Origin: Atopsyche davidsoni
Taxonomy: Eukaryota > Arthropoda > Insecta > Trichoptera > Hydrobiosidae
Reading direction: 5' to 3'
Assembly: GCA_022113835.1 (NCBI GenBank)
Contig: JAILWY010000005.1
Coordinates: 2,684,501-2,748,500 of the forward strand
DNA length: 64,000 nucleotides
The notes beneath the pieces were generated by a model that did not search any database, was not told where the DNA came from, and saw only the letters and a list, made by a program, of their open reading frames with translations. Positions 1-10,500 of the stretch are shown in pieces (positions within the stretch are counted from its first letter, which is position 1; each line of letters opens with the position of its first letter). The translations under genes and the position numbers were made by a program.

Positions 1-1579
1 GAAACGGTTTAAAATTTGCATTGCATAACCTTAAATAAATATTTAAGGTATCTTGATATTAGTACAGTTAAATTAATTAAATATTTTCTTTATTCGTATT
101 CACCACACATAATAAATTACCTAGTTATTGTGCTGTATAAACAATTATATAATTTTTTAAATATATAGATACGAAGATTTATCCGCAATTTAAAACTAAA
201 ATAAAAGATGATTTCAACAGGAAGTACTGGACTTTACTTAAGAATACATAATAAGCCCTAACTCGTATAATAAATGCAGAAGTACTCCAATAAGTCATTT
301 ATTTATTATTATTATAGCGTCAGGATATAAAATGCAGCTCACTTTCTGTATATATTTTGCGTTGTAGTTTTATAGCCATTGGTATTCCCTTTATATTTAA
401 TAATTCATCGTATTCCATCTATTTCTAGAAAACTCTTCCACAAATATAAAGATTGCATACTACACTGAGTGATATCAAAGTGGATTTTGCGATTAAATTC
501 CCTATTATTTATTCAAATATTCAGACTCATTTCAAATGAAGTGATTTTGAAATTTGAATTCACAATAGGGAAACTGAATTTCATTTTAATAATCTGAGAT
601 CTCTTCATATTTTGATAATGTATTAAAGCATTTGTGATGTAAAAGACTATTTCTTGGTAGACAGAATAAATTGGCAGTAAATTAGTTATGAAATGTTATT
701 TCTACTGCACAATCCTGAATGTATAGTATTGTTCATTTAGTAAAAAAAAACCTTTGCTTAGTAAAATGTTTGCAAGGCATACAAAACAGATGAGAATAGA
801 TTTACAAAAAGTATTTATTAAAAAATAAATAGTTTTAAGTTATTAGATCTGATGTCAGAGTAATATTTATTTTTCTAAAAGATCTAATGTTCTAAATTAT
901 ATTTAACTTTAAAATATTGAGTGGGTACATATTATTGTATTTATAAAAATAAATATCCTCGAGAGCTCTTTCTTTGACAACACTGACTGAATGCGTATAT
1001 TTTCTATAACCGCAGTCAATTCAAATCAAAATATCATTATGCTGTGATGATATTTAAGTGAATAGGTTTTTTACCCTCGGACCCCACAATAAAGAGGGTG
1101 CATTTATTAAAAATTGGCTTCTACCCTAACGTCACATCTATCATCGTTCGACAAATGCTTTTGACTTATTTCTAAAATATTTTGTAGACATCTGCGCTTT
1201 GTGGCTTTTCGAAATCATATCATAAACTTTTATTCTTCAAAAAAATATGACTGTACTGAGAATTCTTTTATTTCTAAACACTAAATGCTGAAAATCAATC
1301 GTGACGTAAATTAATTTTACTACCAATCAGTGTAATATTTTAACATTTTTTGTCAATATGCATATTTTATTAAATTCTATACTCAAGTATTGATTCGTTT
1401 TATGTAATAAAAATAATTTACACACTTAAATTTTCTGGCCAATTTTTTTTTTTTTTTTAATACTATTGTACTGCAGCACAATGAGTTCATAATAAAACAC
1501 AAGTGCATAATGCAAATTCATATGAAAATTCAAAAGGGACCCGCCCAAGTTGTCGGAAGTAAACAATGAAGGCACTTAC
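1..1579. other. AT-rich stretch without recognisable gene
   Basis: No open frame of note and no repeat that recurs elsewhere in the window was seen. It contains a poly-T run at 1443-1458. On the minus strand an AATAAA hexamer lies at 1366-1371. It would be downstream of the stop of the tentative exon at 1594-1689, but such hexamers are common by chance in DNA this AT-rich. Confidence 0.5.
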
Positions 1580-1593
1580 CTAAATAATGCATA

Positions 1594-1689
1594 TTAGGGC
1601 CCATTATGGAGCTGGGACGCGGGATCCTCGAGCCGCCACTGAGCTCGATTCATTAGGTGGTCCTCGGGCACGATGTGCCGGGCTTCGGC
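1594..1689 (-). CDS. possible terminal coding exon (unknown protein)
   Basis: Product not recognised. Read on the minus strand, a GC-rich island follows an AG at 1690-1691 and stays open for 31 codons to a TAA at 1594-1596; it begins AEARHIVPEDHLMNRAQW. The frame is the one needed to continue from the exon candidate at 3261-3421, which ends on a whole codon. Against it: the acceptor has a poor pyrimidine tract, the plus strand is also partly open, and GC-rich DNA lacks stops by chance. A textbook donor (AG then GTAAGT, at 1579-1574 on the minus strand) lies just past the stop. The island may therefore instead hold an internal or first exon in another frame, for example one starting at the ATG at 1603-1605 on the minus strand. 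Confidence 0.22.
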   Translation of the reverse strand, partial: AEARHIVPEDHLMNRAQWRLEDPASQLHNGP

Positions 1690-3260
1690 CTGACCATCCG
1701 TCATAGATTGTCACAATAGTCATTGTGCGCCATAGACTGGAACCTCGACTGTCCAGGGACGTAGATAATATTACCAAAAATTAAAAAAAAAAAAAAAAAT
1801 TAAAAAAAATTTATTGGGATTACTGTGTGAAATATAATAAATATAAAAACTTGAATTATATGTGAGAGTACATTTGTTTTAATTTTGAAATTTTTAAGAA
1901 AGTCTGTAATAAGAAAGATTGATTTATAAATAAACGCAAATCATACTGATATGTTTTCGAAAACTTTAATGTCCTGCAATTATCAAAACTCAACTTTGTA
2001 TTAAAAAAACATAATATTTAGCCGATATTCATTATAAAAAAAAATATTTAAGCACTAGCGTAGCTGTTTAACAATGTCTTTGTTCCAATGTGCATTGATA
2101 ATATATGTAATATTGAAATTTGCATAGACAACACATAAAGATTTCCTGTTTTTCTGCATGTTCATATCTTATTAATACATACAAATTAGTGTCACAGCCA
2201 AAAAAATCCAACTCAATGAATAAATAAATTATGATTGACTGTAAAAGTGAAAGAAATATTTACTATGTTAGTAAAATCCTTCACATTTTACCTGTAATTC
2301 TATATAAAATTAGAGCAATTGAGTCATAAAATTTAATGCTTTAATTTTTGTATTAATAATGAAATAAATTTTTAAAATGTCTTAACAGTTATTTACTTTA
2401 AGTTCTTCAGTAATATTTTTTTTAATGTACAATACCTGTGGTGCACAGCCATATAATTACTCAACATTATGAAGCAATATTTAATAACTCTCTGTTATAA
2501 TACCATTCGGGTTTATAATTGGTAATAATATAATGACTATTGTGTAGCACGATCATAGATCATGTAATATTATTGGTTGTAGAAGAATTGCAAATTGCAC
2601 GAAAAACGTATTCCAATTGCACGATTGCCTTCTTTTCTATTGTATGTTTGATTTATTAGTAAGATTCGCACAGTAATATTCTACTGAAAGCAGTAACTTT
2701 AAGGTATTATTTCGGATCATATTAAATAGAAAATGCTTGTTGTTTCATACATAAAAAAAATTAAAGATCAAAGGAGATGCGAAGCAAATATTTAATGGAG
2801 TGATGATTACAAATGAATCTGATATTTCTTTAAGAAATCGAGTATTTTTCAAGTGTTTTCATATCTTAAAGCAAATATCGCTACGCTAGACATCATGAAT
2901 TTTATACTTATAATCAATAATAATTTGATTATAATAATAATAATAATAAAACATTTATTGTACGTTCAACCAAAAATATATCACCACAGATTCAGAGAAG
3001 GCAAGAAAAAAATCATATTTTAAAAACCTGCTTAAAAAAATGAACATGATTCGGGTTGTTTTTGAAAAAAACCAGCTGGCTTTTGTAAGTAAAATCTGAT
3101 ATTGTAAACTATATTAGTAACGATTAGCTGCTTTGCAATCATATATTTGCAGACACAATAATTTAAAAAAAAAATGTATTTTATTCATTTTTTTAACTCA
3201 TTTTTTTAACTCACGCGTCGCCACTGGCGTACTTGTGAACAACGCGATGTTTTTTTTTAC

Positions 3261-3421
3261 CTTTCCTTTGTCGATGGACACAGATGACATTTTAATAGCT
3301 GTGAATGCCTCGGCACTATGACGGGCGAGTCCCGAGCAAGCAGGGAGTCCTGGGAATGGAGCAGTCGCCGGAGTTATCCCATCGTCATTCTGGTCATCCG
3401 TGCGTGGGGTGCGAGATTGTT
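3261..3421 (-). CDS. possible internal coding exon (unknown protein)
   Basis: Product not recognised. On the minus strand the segment is bounded by an acceptor with a pyrimidine-rich tract (CATCATCTTTCCAG ending at 3422) and a GT donor at 3260-3259 (AAG followed by GTAAAA). Between them lie two leading bases and 53 uninterrupted codons. The peptide starts QSRTPRTDDQNDDGITPATA and ends SSVSIDKGK. It is rich in S, T, P, D and A, as in a disordered region, with no domain I know. The island is clearly more GC-rich than the flanking DNA. The incoming phase (two bases) matches exon candidates at 5231-5282 and 53319-53403, both of which end with one extra base. The plus strand is also open here, so strand is not proven. 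Confidence 0.38.
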
Positions 3422-3835
3422 CTGGAAAGATGATGCTGTATATTTTTTAATCAAATTTTTAAACGATATTCCTTAAAAACATACAATTTTTCAACATGTA
3501 TACGTAAGCAAAAATTTTGTGTCGACTTTGATACACCAAAGCCTTTGCAAAGCAATTTGACAATCTTCGCTCGTACAACGTATTTAGTTTATCAGCGGTT
3601 ACATATTCTAAAATTACTAAAGTAAAATAAATAATTGATAACAAAAAAGTACGTACAGTTTTATGTAGTCTATTTAGTCTAGTTAGACTATGTTTTCACG
3701 TTTTACATTGAACCGTACGCTTTAAGATTCCATTAGCGTGGAAATCTCTCCTCGACAAGACTCTTTATATCATACACGTTTGTAGCTTTGATAAAGTCTA
3801 AAATGTGACATTTTATTTACGTTACTGATCTATTA

Positions 3836-3905
3836 CTTCACCCGAAGTTTGAACCTAGAACCCCGAGATTGGTTAAAAACTATAATAACCACAAGATCAC
3901 GAAGT
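3836..3905 (-). repeat. degraded tRNA-like promoter segment (possible SINE head)
   Basis: On the minus strand there is an A-box-like string (TTGTGGTTATTATA) about 35 bases before a B-box-like string (AGGTTCAAACT). That is the spacing of a tRNA-derived pol III promoter. It does not fold as an intact tRNA and no second copy was found in the window, so this is a weak call. Confidence 0.28.
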
Positions 3906-5230
3906 GGTTATATTAATTCAACGACATGACATCATAAATTCAATAATAATAAAACAGGTGGGTTAAGAAATTAAGTAGTGAAAGATTCCTAAAAACTTCG
4001 TATTAATTACAGCCTCACAGGCCCATCATCCTTGCATAATATTTATATATTTTTTTCGATATAAAACAATTTCGTGTAGACACAACAATCAATCAAGATA
4101 TGAATAAATATCGTGGATGGGACGGACCGATGATGAAATGGCTCTGGCCACCATTTAAGATATGGGCGGTTCCGCCTGGTAGTTGTTGTGAAATGCCGAA
4201 CGACGCGAAGGCAGTTGGGGATAATGGCCACAATAGCAATTAAAGCCTATCTGGATTGTTCGAGTGGGAAAACTGCACTGCGGAGGAAATAAAGACATTA
4301 GCGCTAATGTGCCGAATTACCTTTTGCTTTGCGATGGCTCTTTGCGCTTTTGGTTTTGGATTGTTGTGAAATGAAATATATTAATAAAATAAATATTTTT
4401 GGTGGAATTCAATTATAATGTATTTTTAGTGTTGTTTTAATTTCTTGATTTCTGACACGAATAGTTTTACCGACATGCAGAGAAAGGTTAAACATTTTTT
4501 TTCATCTTCACTACGAGTTATTTTTTCATACTTTTTTATGTATACTAATTAAGAAAATTCTATATCATTGCTTATTTATATGAATTAATTCACAGATCTG
4601 ACATTATCAACATAACTGATATAAATAATAAACAAATACTAGAATTAAAATTTTTATCTAAAGAATGTTATATAATCTTTATTTTAACCGTTAAAACCAA
4701 ATATAATCATTTAACAAAAATTAAGATTCCCACAGTGCAAATTGCATTACATCTACAAACGCATATTTTTGTAATGTTCTTCAAAAAGATTATAATTTAT
4801 TTTTATATCATGCTCATTGTATTGACTACACTCATAGCAATGTACGACTGTAGTCATCCTTTTTTTTTGAGAATTAATTGAATCATAATTTGTGAGATTG
4901 ACTTTTGCTCCGTATATCAAAGAGCAAATATAAATTATGCTAATGTCGCTGTAATTATAAGCTACAGATATGCAAATACAATTACACAAGTAAGAAGCAG
5001 TGTTTTGCAGAGGCGCTTTTAATTGCGGCGAGTCAATTGATTCGTGCGAGGTCCGACCAGGTGAGCTGACTTCTCGCGAAGGAAGGCGATAAATCCCGGG
5101 CGCCGGGGAAGCAGCCCGAGCAGTCTCAGAGCTCAGCAGTAATAACACAGTATTTACGTAGCGTTTATCTCTCACGAGACGGGCTCTCCGGCATGGGGGA
5201 ACAAAATCAAAAACCAGAAGCTGACCTTAC

Positions 5231-5282
5231 CGCGGTGGTGGATCGCGGTGTTGCCAGCTGCGATCAAAACCTTCAACACCAT
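5231..5282 (-). CDS. possible first coding exon (unknown protein)
   Basis: On the minus strand an ATG at 5282-5280 opens 17 codons, MVLKVLIAAGNTAIHHR plus one base, before a donor GTAAGG at 5230-5225. Upstream of the ATG the DNA is AT-rich; the coding part is GC-rich. The one-base overhang fits the two leading bases of the candidate exon at 3261-3421. No promoter motif can be defended. The plus strand of the neighbouring island (5011-5061) also shows an acceptor (TGTTTTGCAG) and a donor (CCAG then GTGAGC) around an open 51-base segment, so the direction of any gene here is uncertain. Confidence 0.22.
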
Positions 5283-5461
5283 AAAAATATATTCTACGCT
5301 GTGAAATTTATAATCAAACCTACCGTTGTATCTATTTTTGATTCAGCCTTAACAGCGATGTGAATTCATAGATATAGATTTTTTGTTAAAATCATTGCGA
5401 TCCATTTCAAATTTGAAAACAAAAAAAAAAAATTTTTTTTTGCTTGTTGACGTTTCTTGCA

Positions 5462-5659
5462 TTTGAATCAACCCAGCTCCTAACGGGTCATGGAGTAATG
5501 AAAAGTTATCTCCGCAGGTTCCACTTGACGAGCGACGACACATGCCCTTGTGATGATATTACTCCACAAACAGTGATCCACCTTGTGGGTTCATGCCCCA
5601 TCTTTGGTCTTCAGAGGCACCGTACCGCCTCAGTCAGTGTCTCATACCAGAGACACTGA
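5462..5659 (+). pseudogene. C-terminal fragment of R1-like ORF2
   Basis: The reading frame gives FESTQLLTGHGVMKSYLRRF and then a cysteine/histidine segment (TCPCDD...HLVGSCP), nearly identical to the last part of the protein encoded at 28656-30353. The C-X-C...H-X4-C spacing is the C-terminal zinc-knuckle-like motif common in R1-clade ORF2 proteins. After LQRH the frame departs from the other copy and enters a short foldback that ends the protein early. Reverse transcriptase and RNase H are absent, so this is a dead fragment. Confidence 0.75.
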
Positions 5660-5664
5660 CTGAG
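5629..5664. repeat. 15-bp perfect foldback replacing retrotransposon sequence
   Basis: CTCAGTCAGTGTCTC at 5629-5643 and its exact reverse complement at 5650-5664 flank a 6-base loop. The other R1-like copy has ordinary coding sequence at this place, so the hairpin looks like a templated repair scar or small rearrangement in this copy. Confidence 0.8.
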
Positions 5665-5782
5665 ATGGTTTCTTGAAGCGTGTCATCGGAACCATAAAGA
5701 AGATAAACCAGGGGGTGTAGCTTCAGTCACTCCCATATATAGCACAATTTCGATAGACTAGTTTGGAAAGTTTCCCCAAATT

Positions 5783-5929
5783 CTTCTTCTTCTTTGTCTT
5801 TTGCTTTTGTAGACAGGAAAAAATGTTTATTTTTCTTTTAACGCCTTCATTCTGGCTTGGTGGCGTGTGTCACCATGGGGTGGGGGAACTGCTTTTGGCC
5901 TTTTTTGGTAGAGGCAACCTTCTAGATAA
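5783..5929. mobile_element. about 147-bp insertion inside the R1-like 3' UTR
   Basis: The 3' UTR shared with the copy at 28.6 kb is interrupted here. The interrupting segment is flanked by TTTCCCCAAATT (5771-5782) and TTTCTCCAAATT (5930-5941), a 12-bp near-duplication such as a target-site duplication would leave. The insert is pyrimidine-rich at its left end and has no recognisable terminal inverted repeats or coding capacity. It may be a short retroposed sequence. Confidence 0.5.
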
Positions 5930-6029
5930 TTTCTCCAAATTGTGATGACAAACCTTGTACATAACAAGCAAGCTACCAAACCTACTATAAAAAAAATTAA
6001 AAAATGTCTCTCGCATCACTGGGGGAGTA

Positions 6030-6340
6030 TGCGGCGAGACAGTTTCACGATTAAAAGTGTGGAATAAGATCTCGCGGCGGGCAACACTCCCCCGGGGCAC
6101 GACTCCGGCCGGCGGACAAGTCGGTTAATTTTTAAAACCGGCCGTTTGGTGTGTGGGCAGGCAATTAGTCTTGCGCCGGCAGTCGGCGGACCACCTATGT
6201 GGCGGGCCGCGTCGCCCGAGCTCCCCTGGCACTGCTTTATCAGGCTTGTATCGAATTTGATTTTTGATAAAAGGCCGGGCTTAGGGTCTCTGCGGTCGCT
6301 ATGGTATTGCGATCCCCGATGCTTTGTATTACCTGGATCG
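6030..6340. other. GC-rich island, no gene recognised
   Basis: One of the longest GC-rich islands of the window, rich in CGGC and GGCCGG strings, lying between two transposon relics. Long frames exist on both strands, which GC-rich DNA gives freely. The longest one also runs antisense through the neighbouring transposase relic, so I do not call a protein. Confidence 0.45.
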
Positions 6341-6381
6341 TTTTGATTTATAAACCTACATAAATTCCATGCAACATGGTG

Positions 6382-6640
6382 GATGTGAATAGTGGCCGTT
6401 GTTGCGATGTGCTGCGAAAATTTTTGGGCCCAGAGTTGCAGGAGTTTCAAGGTTTTAACTTATGAACGTGATTTCAATGCAATCAATCAATTGAAGCTGT
6501 TAACGTATTATTCCCTAATAAGGTCTTTTCACGTAGAGGTAACATCAACTGGCCTCCCAGAAACCCCGACCTTAGCCCTCTTAACTGTTTCGTATGGGGA
6601 TACCTTAAAAGTATGAGAATAATCCGACGAACCTAACGGA
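6382..6640 (+). pseudogene. Tc1/mariner-superfamily transposase C-terminal relic
   Basis: In shifted frames the plus strand gives LGPELQEFQGF-like and INWPPRNPDLSPLNCFVWGY-like peptides, the tail of a DDE_3-type transposase around its last catalytic acid. The second catalytic D region (normally a WFQQDGA-like string) is not readable, and frameshifts break the protein. Only the final third is left. Its closest relative in the window is the equally dead copy at 40127-40419. Confidence 0.65.
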
Positions 6641-6872
6641 ATCGAAACAAAACATCAGGTCAGAAATAGCAGCAATATCGAGGTCTATGTGTTAGCGTGT
6701 TATCAGCAATGTTCGTTCCAGATTAGAAGAGTGCCAGCAGCGTAACATCATCTTTTCGAAGTAATTTTCAATTTTGTATTCTTATAATCAACAATTAAAA
6801 AAATACTTGATTACTAGTAGTTTTTGTTTTACTGAACTAACTAATACCCGATACTCTCTTTGGACAACCTGT
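6382..6872 (+). mobile_element. Tc1/mariner-superfamily element, truncated 5' end
   Basis: The plus strand matches, over about 490 bp, the element at 39886-40443 (there on the minus strand). The 3' terminal repeat survives: AATACCCGATACTCTC then TTTGGACAACCTGTA, ending about 6872 and followed by TA-rich DNA. The 5' terminal repeat is not visible. The coding part is decayed. The shared ends and the D-containing transposase tail place it in the IS630/Tc1/mariner superfamily. Confidence 0.72.
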
Positions 6873-6914
6873 ATAATATATACATATAAGACCTTCCTGT
6901 TCTCCCCATTATGT

Positions 6915-7212
6915 TGCTTGTGCATGGCAGATTGTGGAGGGACGTGCTCTAGAAGTATCTCTTGCTATTGATTCTATAGCTTGATGCAGAAAGAGTATCA
7001 GATTTTAAAGCCATAGCTTTTTAAGAAGAGGATGATGTAATAATTCTATTGGACAGTTTTTCTTTCCAATATAAAACTGCGGTGTAGATATACCCGGGGA
7101 CCAACTACACTATTTACGCCTTAAAAAACTTTGAACACTGGTTCGTCATGAGTATATGCTCAGTGAAATGGTCGCCAATCTCCTTTGAAGACAGGTACTT
7201 GGCGAAGAAGAT
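6915..7212 (-). repeat. dispersed repeat family V, copy 1
   Basis: On the minus strand this copy carries the family hallmark GATTGGCGACCATTTCACTG, then ATATACTCATG, an ACACCGCAGTTTTATATTGG string and CTTTCTGCATCAAGCTA. These occur in the same order in the copy at 27.84-28.11 kb. No terminal inverted repeats, poly-A tail or pol III boxes were found, so the class is undetermined. Confidence 0.6.
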
Positions 7213-7399
7213 ATATAATAAATTTAAGTGAGAATTGAGGCAGCACGCAGCTCATTCAACAACTTGAGAAGAGTATTATATTCAAAAGACATATGGTCGA
7301 ATAATCACCTATTGACAAAAGACGTATGGTCACATTTTTTGAAACAATAAATATAGATTGTCAAAGGCAAAATCGAAAGAAAAAGGGGCATTAGAAGGA

Positions 7400-7555
7400 G
7401 AAAACTTACGTGGGTACGGAATTCATGCCAGTAGCTGAAAGTTGGAATTATGGCCGAATCAGTGAGACTGGCCCAAGTTTATATTCGATTATAAGAATAT
7501 ATTCGATGAAATGATCACCAACCTCCTATGAGAAGATACACCAGAAGAAGATATG
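7400..7555 (-). repeat. family V, degraded copy 2
   Basis: The minus strand reads CTTCTTCTGGTG, then TAGGAGGTTGGTGATCATTT, matching the start of family V. Similarity fades after about 50 bases. Confidence 0.35.
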
Positions 7556-7559
7556 TAAA

Positions 7560-10500
7560 TATATATATAACACAAGTGCTCAATTTTATAAGATATTTCA
7601 ATTTGAAAGTGTTTTTAGCGTAAGTGTAAAAATCTATAATGATTTATTTTATTCATATACTGCAGATCACAAATATTTAAAAATCTGCTCTTAATCAAGG
7701 AATATTTTCAAAAAGTTAAAATTTTTATTGTTATTTATTTTTACTATTGTAGCATAACAATAACATGATAAGATTAATAATATATATTCAAATTACTAGA
7801 CTCACTAGATTCTCAATTGAAAACTCGTTTTTATAAAGTGGGGTTAGCGAAGGTTACTTTAAAAATTAACCTTTAGGTTTTTTTACGTGAAACATGCTGT
7901 AGTTGGTTACACGCTGAGGAGCAGGGTACACATATGGAGGCTCGATCGACCAAGGGGCAAGCAGCACAGCCAGGCTGAGCCCCTTGGCCAACTGATTTTT
8001 CGGCTGCAACCACTCACAGGGCGGCAAAAAAGAGGCATTTTTTAACTTTTTGAAAATAGCCAGCCTGAAATAACAACCAAACAACCTTGCAAGTAAATAA
8101 AAAAAAATTCCGCCCGAATTTAGCGTACGTGCAAATATTTGAATCCCTGGAATTATCTACTGAAAAAATAAATTTGATAAGCTGCAAACTCAGGAGTTAT
8201 GAAAACTTTTGGCTAGTAAAGGTGAAAGCGCTTTTATCTTTATACGGAGAACAGAATAATAACAAAAAAATATATATATCTGAATGGGTAGAAAATATAC
8301 ATATAGTTTGAATATTTTAACTACTTCATGGTATTAAAAATACTTTAAGATATGAATGGATAAAAAGACAGAACAAAAAATAAAAAAAAATTAAAGGTAG
8401 AAAAATAAATGCACCGTATGATTTTTCCTATGACGTTTTAATTGTAAAAATGCATCAAGTACGGAGAAGCCACATTTTTTTATTTTCATATTAAATCTAT
8501 TTAACATAACAGTCATTTTATAATTGCGGGTTTCGATGTCTCCTACTCATAGAACTACCGATTTTCAAAATAAAAATTATATATACTCTGGAATGTATCA
8601 AAAGGACAGCCCTGGATTCTCATATACAAAATACATGCTCAGGTAACTAATACTAAAATTAAAGAAGGCTTCTCAGCTGATTGAGATATTCTGATCGGAT
8701 TACGTATTCAGACTTCGTTTAAAGTTAACTTTTTTCAACTTAACTTATCCTAGCCTTTGGGGGTGTTGAACTGTCTGCGTGGTCTAAATGGATCCAATGT
8801 CGATTAGGCTCCCGGTTTTGAAACTTTTTTACATTCATACATATATACTCGCCACCTTATTTTATTCACATGAATAAAATTTATATTTTATTTACATTTG
8901 CTGTGCTTGCTAAAGAACATTCTTTCACTTTTATGTGAAAATATAAAACGAAATTTCCATGGAGTTAACATATTCTATTCATTTCCAAAAATAGCACGTG
9001 ATGAATTATTGAAACAAATTTAAATATTGGCCTTAATATTTTTAATTTAAAATATCGCATTGTGCTAACAAAATAACTATCTTCAAATTGTTTAAACAAA
9101 ACATATAATAGTCTCTTATTTTAGTTTACATCATGAGTAAGAAAACGTTATCTTTAAACAAAATTTTATTAATATATGTATCTTGCTAATATTTTTAATC
9201 GATTTAAAAGCATGTTAAAAAAATAACAAACGTAATGCGTATTATTTATGCAAAACTTTGAAAGATATATATGTTATGGTTTTATATGCCTGTTTAACAT
9301 GGTCGAAATTTTATAGGTTTTCAGGATGCCATGCCGTTATAATTAATGAATCTCCTCTATCAAAAATACTTTTCTACTCTCTTGTTGAACATTGTTGTAA
9401 GCGGTAGATTAGCATGTTGAAATAAGATAAATTAAATTACTTGTGAATTAATTGCTCAATTATAGACATTAATATTACAGCAACGCATAAAACTATCTCC
9501 GTTTCGACTAAAATATCATTTATGTTGTAGCTTTATAATCATATATTTTTAACAAGGTAATATGTTATTTTTCATAATATATTTATGACTGAAATACAAA
9601 TTTGAAAGTAACCTACAAAAACGAACATGAATTATAAAAATATAACCTATCATAAATTATCTTCTAACAAGTAGGTACGTCTTGTTTTTGACTATATTCG
9701 AAAAAGCAATAAGTCGGAATTACTTATATTAAGGTCAAGTATTTCACAATGCATTTGTAAATAGAAGTCTAGATTTTTTATATGGGAGTCAATAAATCCT
9801 TATAGTACTTATAAATCATAGATAATACAACCTCTGCTTTATCTGTTTTTGCTAAATCTATGCAATAACAATACATTAATAATAAAAATATATCTAATCC
9901 TAACATAAATAACTAGAATTTAGCTACATAAAAAATTTGCTAATGGGTTACAAAATTTTCCACATTTATAGATCTATACACATATTTCTTTTATTAAAAG
10001 AGAAAAAAATGACATAACTTGGTTTTTTGTTAATATTTAACAGTTTAATTTTATAAAATCAAAAATTTATTAAGAAACCAAATGAATATAAAAATAAATT
10101 CAATGTCAAGTCTTGCTTGCTGCTATCAATTTTTGTAAAGGTATAAAATAAATAATAAAGATAATTTATATTTTCAACGTGACTTTATATCATGATAACT
10201 ATTGAAAAAGTGAACTTTTTTTTTGTTGTTTATATTTTGATTTTTTTTTTTTTTAAATTGACCACGGTGCTATTAAATAATAACATTAAGAATAGTTTAT
10301 ATAAGGTTTTTATATATTTTGCCAACTTCAAATTTACGCGAAAAGCCCTCCACCATACGCACGCATGCACATACGTCTTGAAAAAACTATGAACACAGAT
10401 ATTGAAATAAGTAAAAAAAACTGGATAAAGAGACATTAACCTTCAATATCTTTCAAATTAAATAGTACCTGAAATTTAATGTAAGCGGAATTATCACGTA

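Larger units (their letters stand above)
5462..6004 (+). mobile_element. 5'-truncated R1-like non-LTR retrotransposon, 3' end
   Basis: The plus strand repeats the 3' end of the longer R1-like copy at 28.5-30.4 kb: the C-terminal coding part, the stop region, a shared 3' untranslated sequence and an A-rich end (about 5990-6004). It is truncated at the 5' side at about 5462, as usual for target-primed reverse transcription. Its body has been disturbed twice: a small foldback replaces part of the coding end (5629-5664), and about 147 bp interrupt the 3' untranslated region (5783-5929). The remaining sequence is very close to the other copy, which suggests modest age. Confidence 0.8.

Noticed and set aside
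5011..5061. 51-bp plus-strand exon candidate (TGTTTTGCAG acceptor, CCAG/GTGAGC donor)
   Set aside because: Splice signals are decent but the segment is very short, open in two frames, and no phase-compatible plus-strand neighbour was found.
4753..5175. 140-codon minus-strand open frame
   Set aside because: Half is AT-rich low-information sequence and half GC-rich island; no domain and no consistent splice pair.
6016..6450. 144-codon minus-strand open frame
   Set aside because: It runs antisense through the transposase relic starting at 6382 and across a GC-rich island, so it is best seen as a shadow.
8772..8825. tRNA-like GTGGTCTAAATGG ... CCCGGTTTTGAAAC
   Set aside because: The B box has an extra base, stems do not pair, and there is no second copy.
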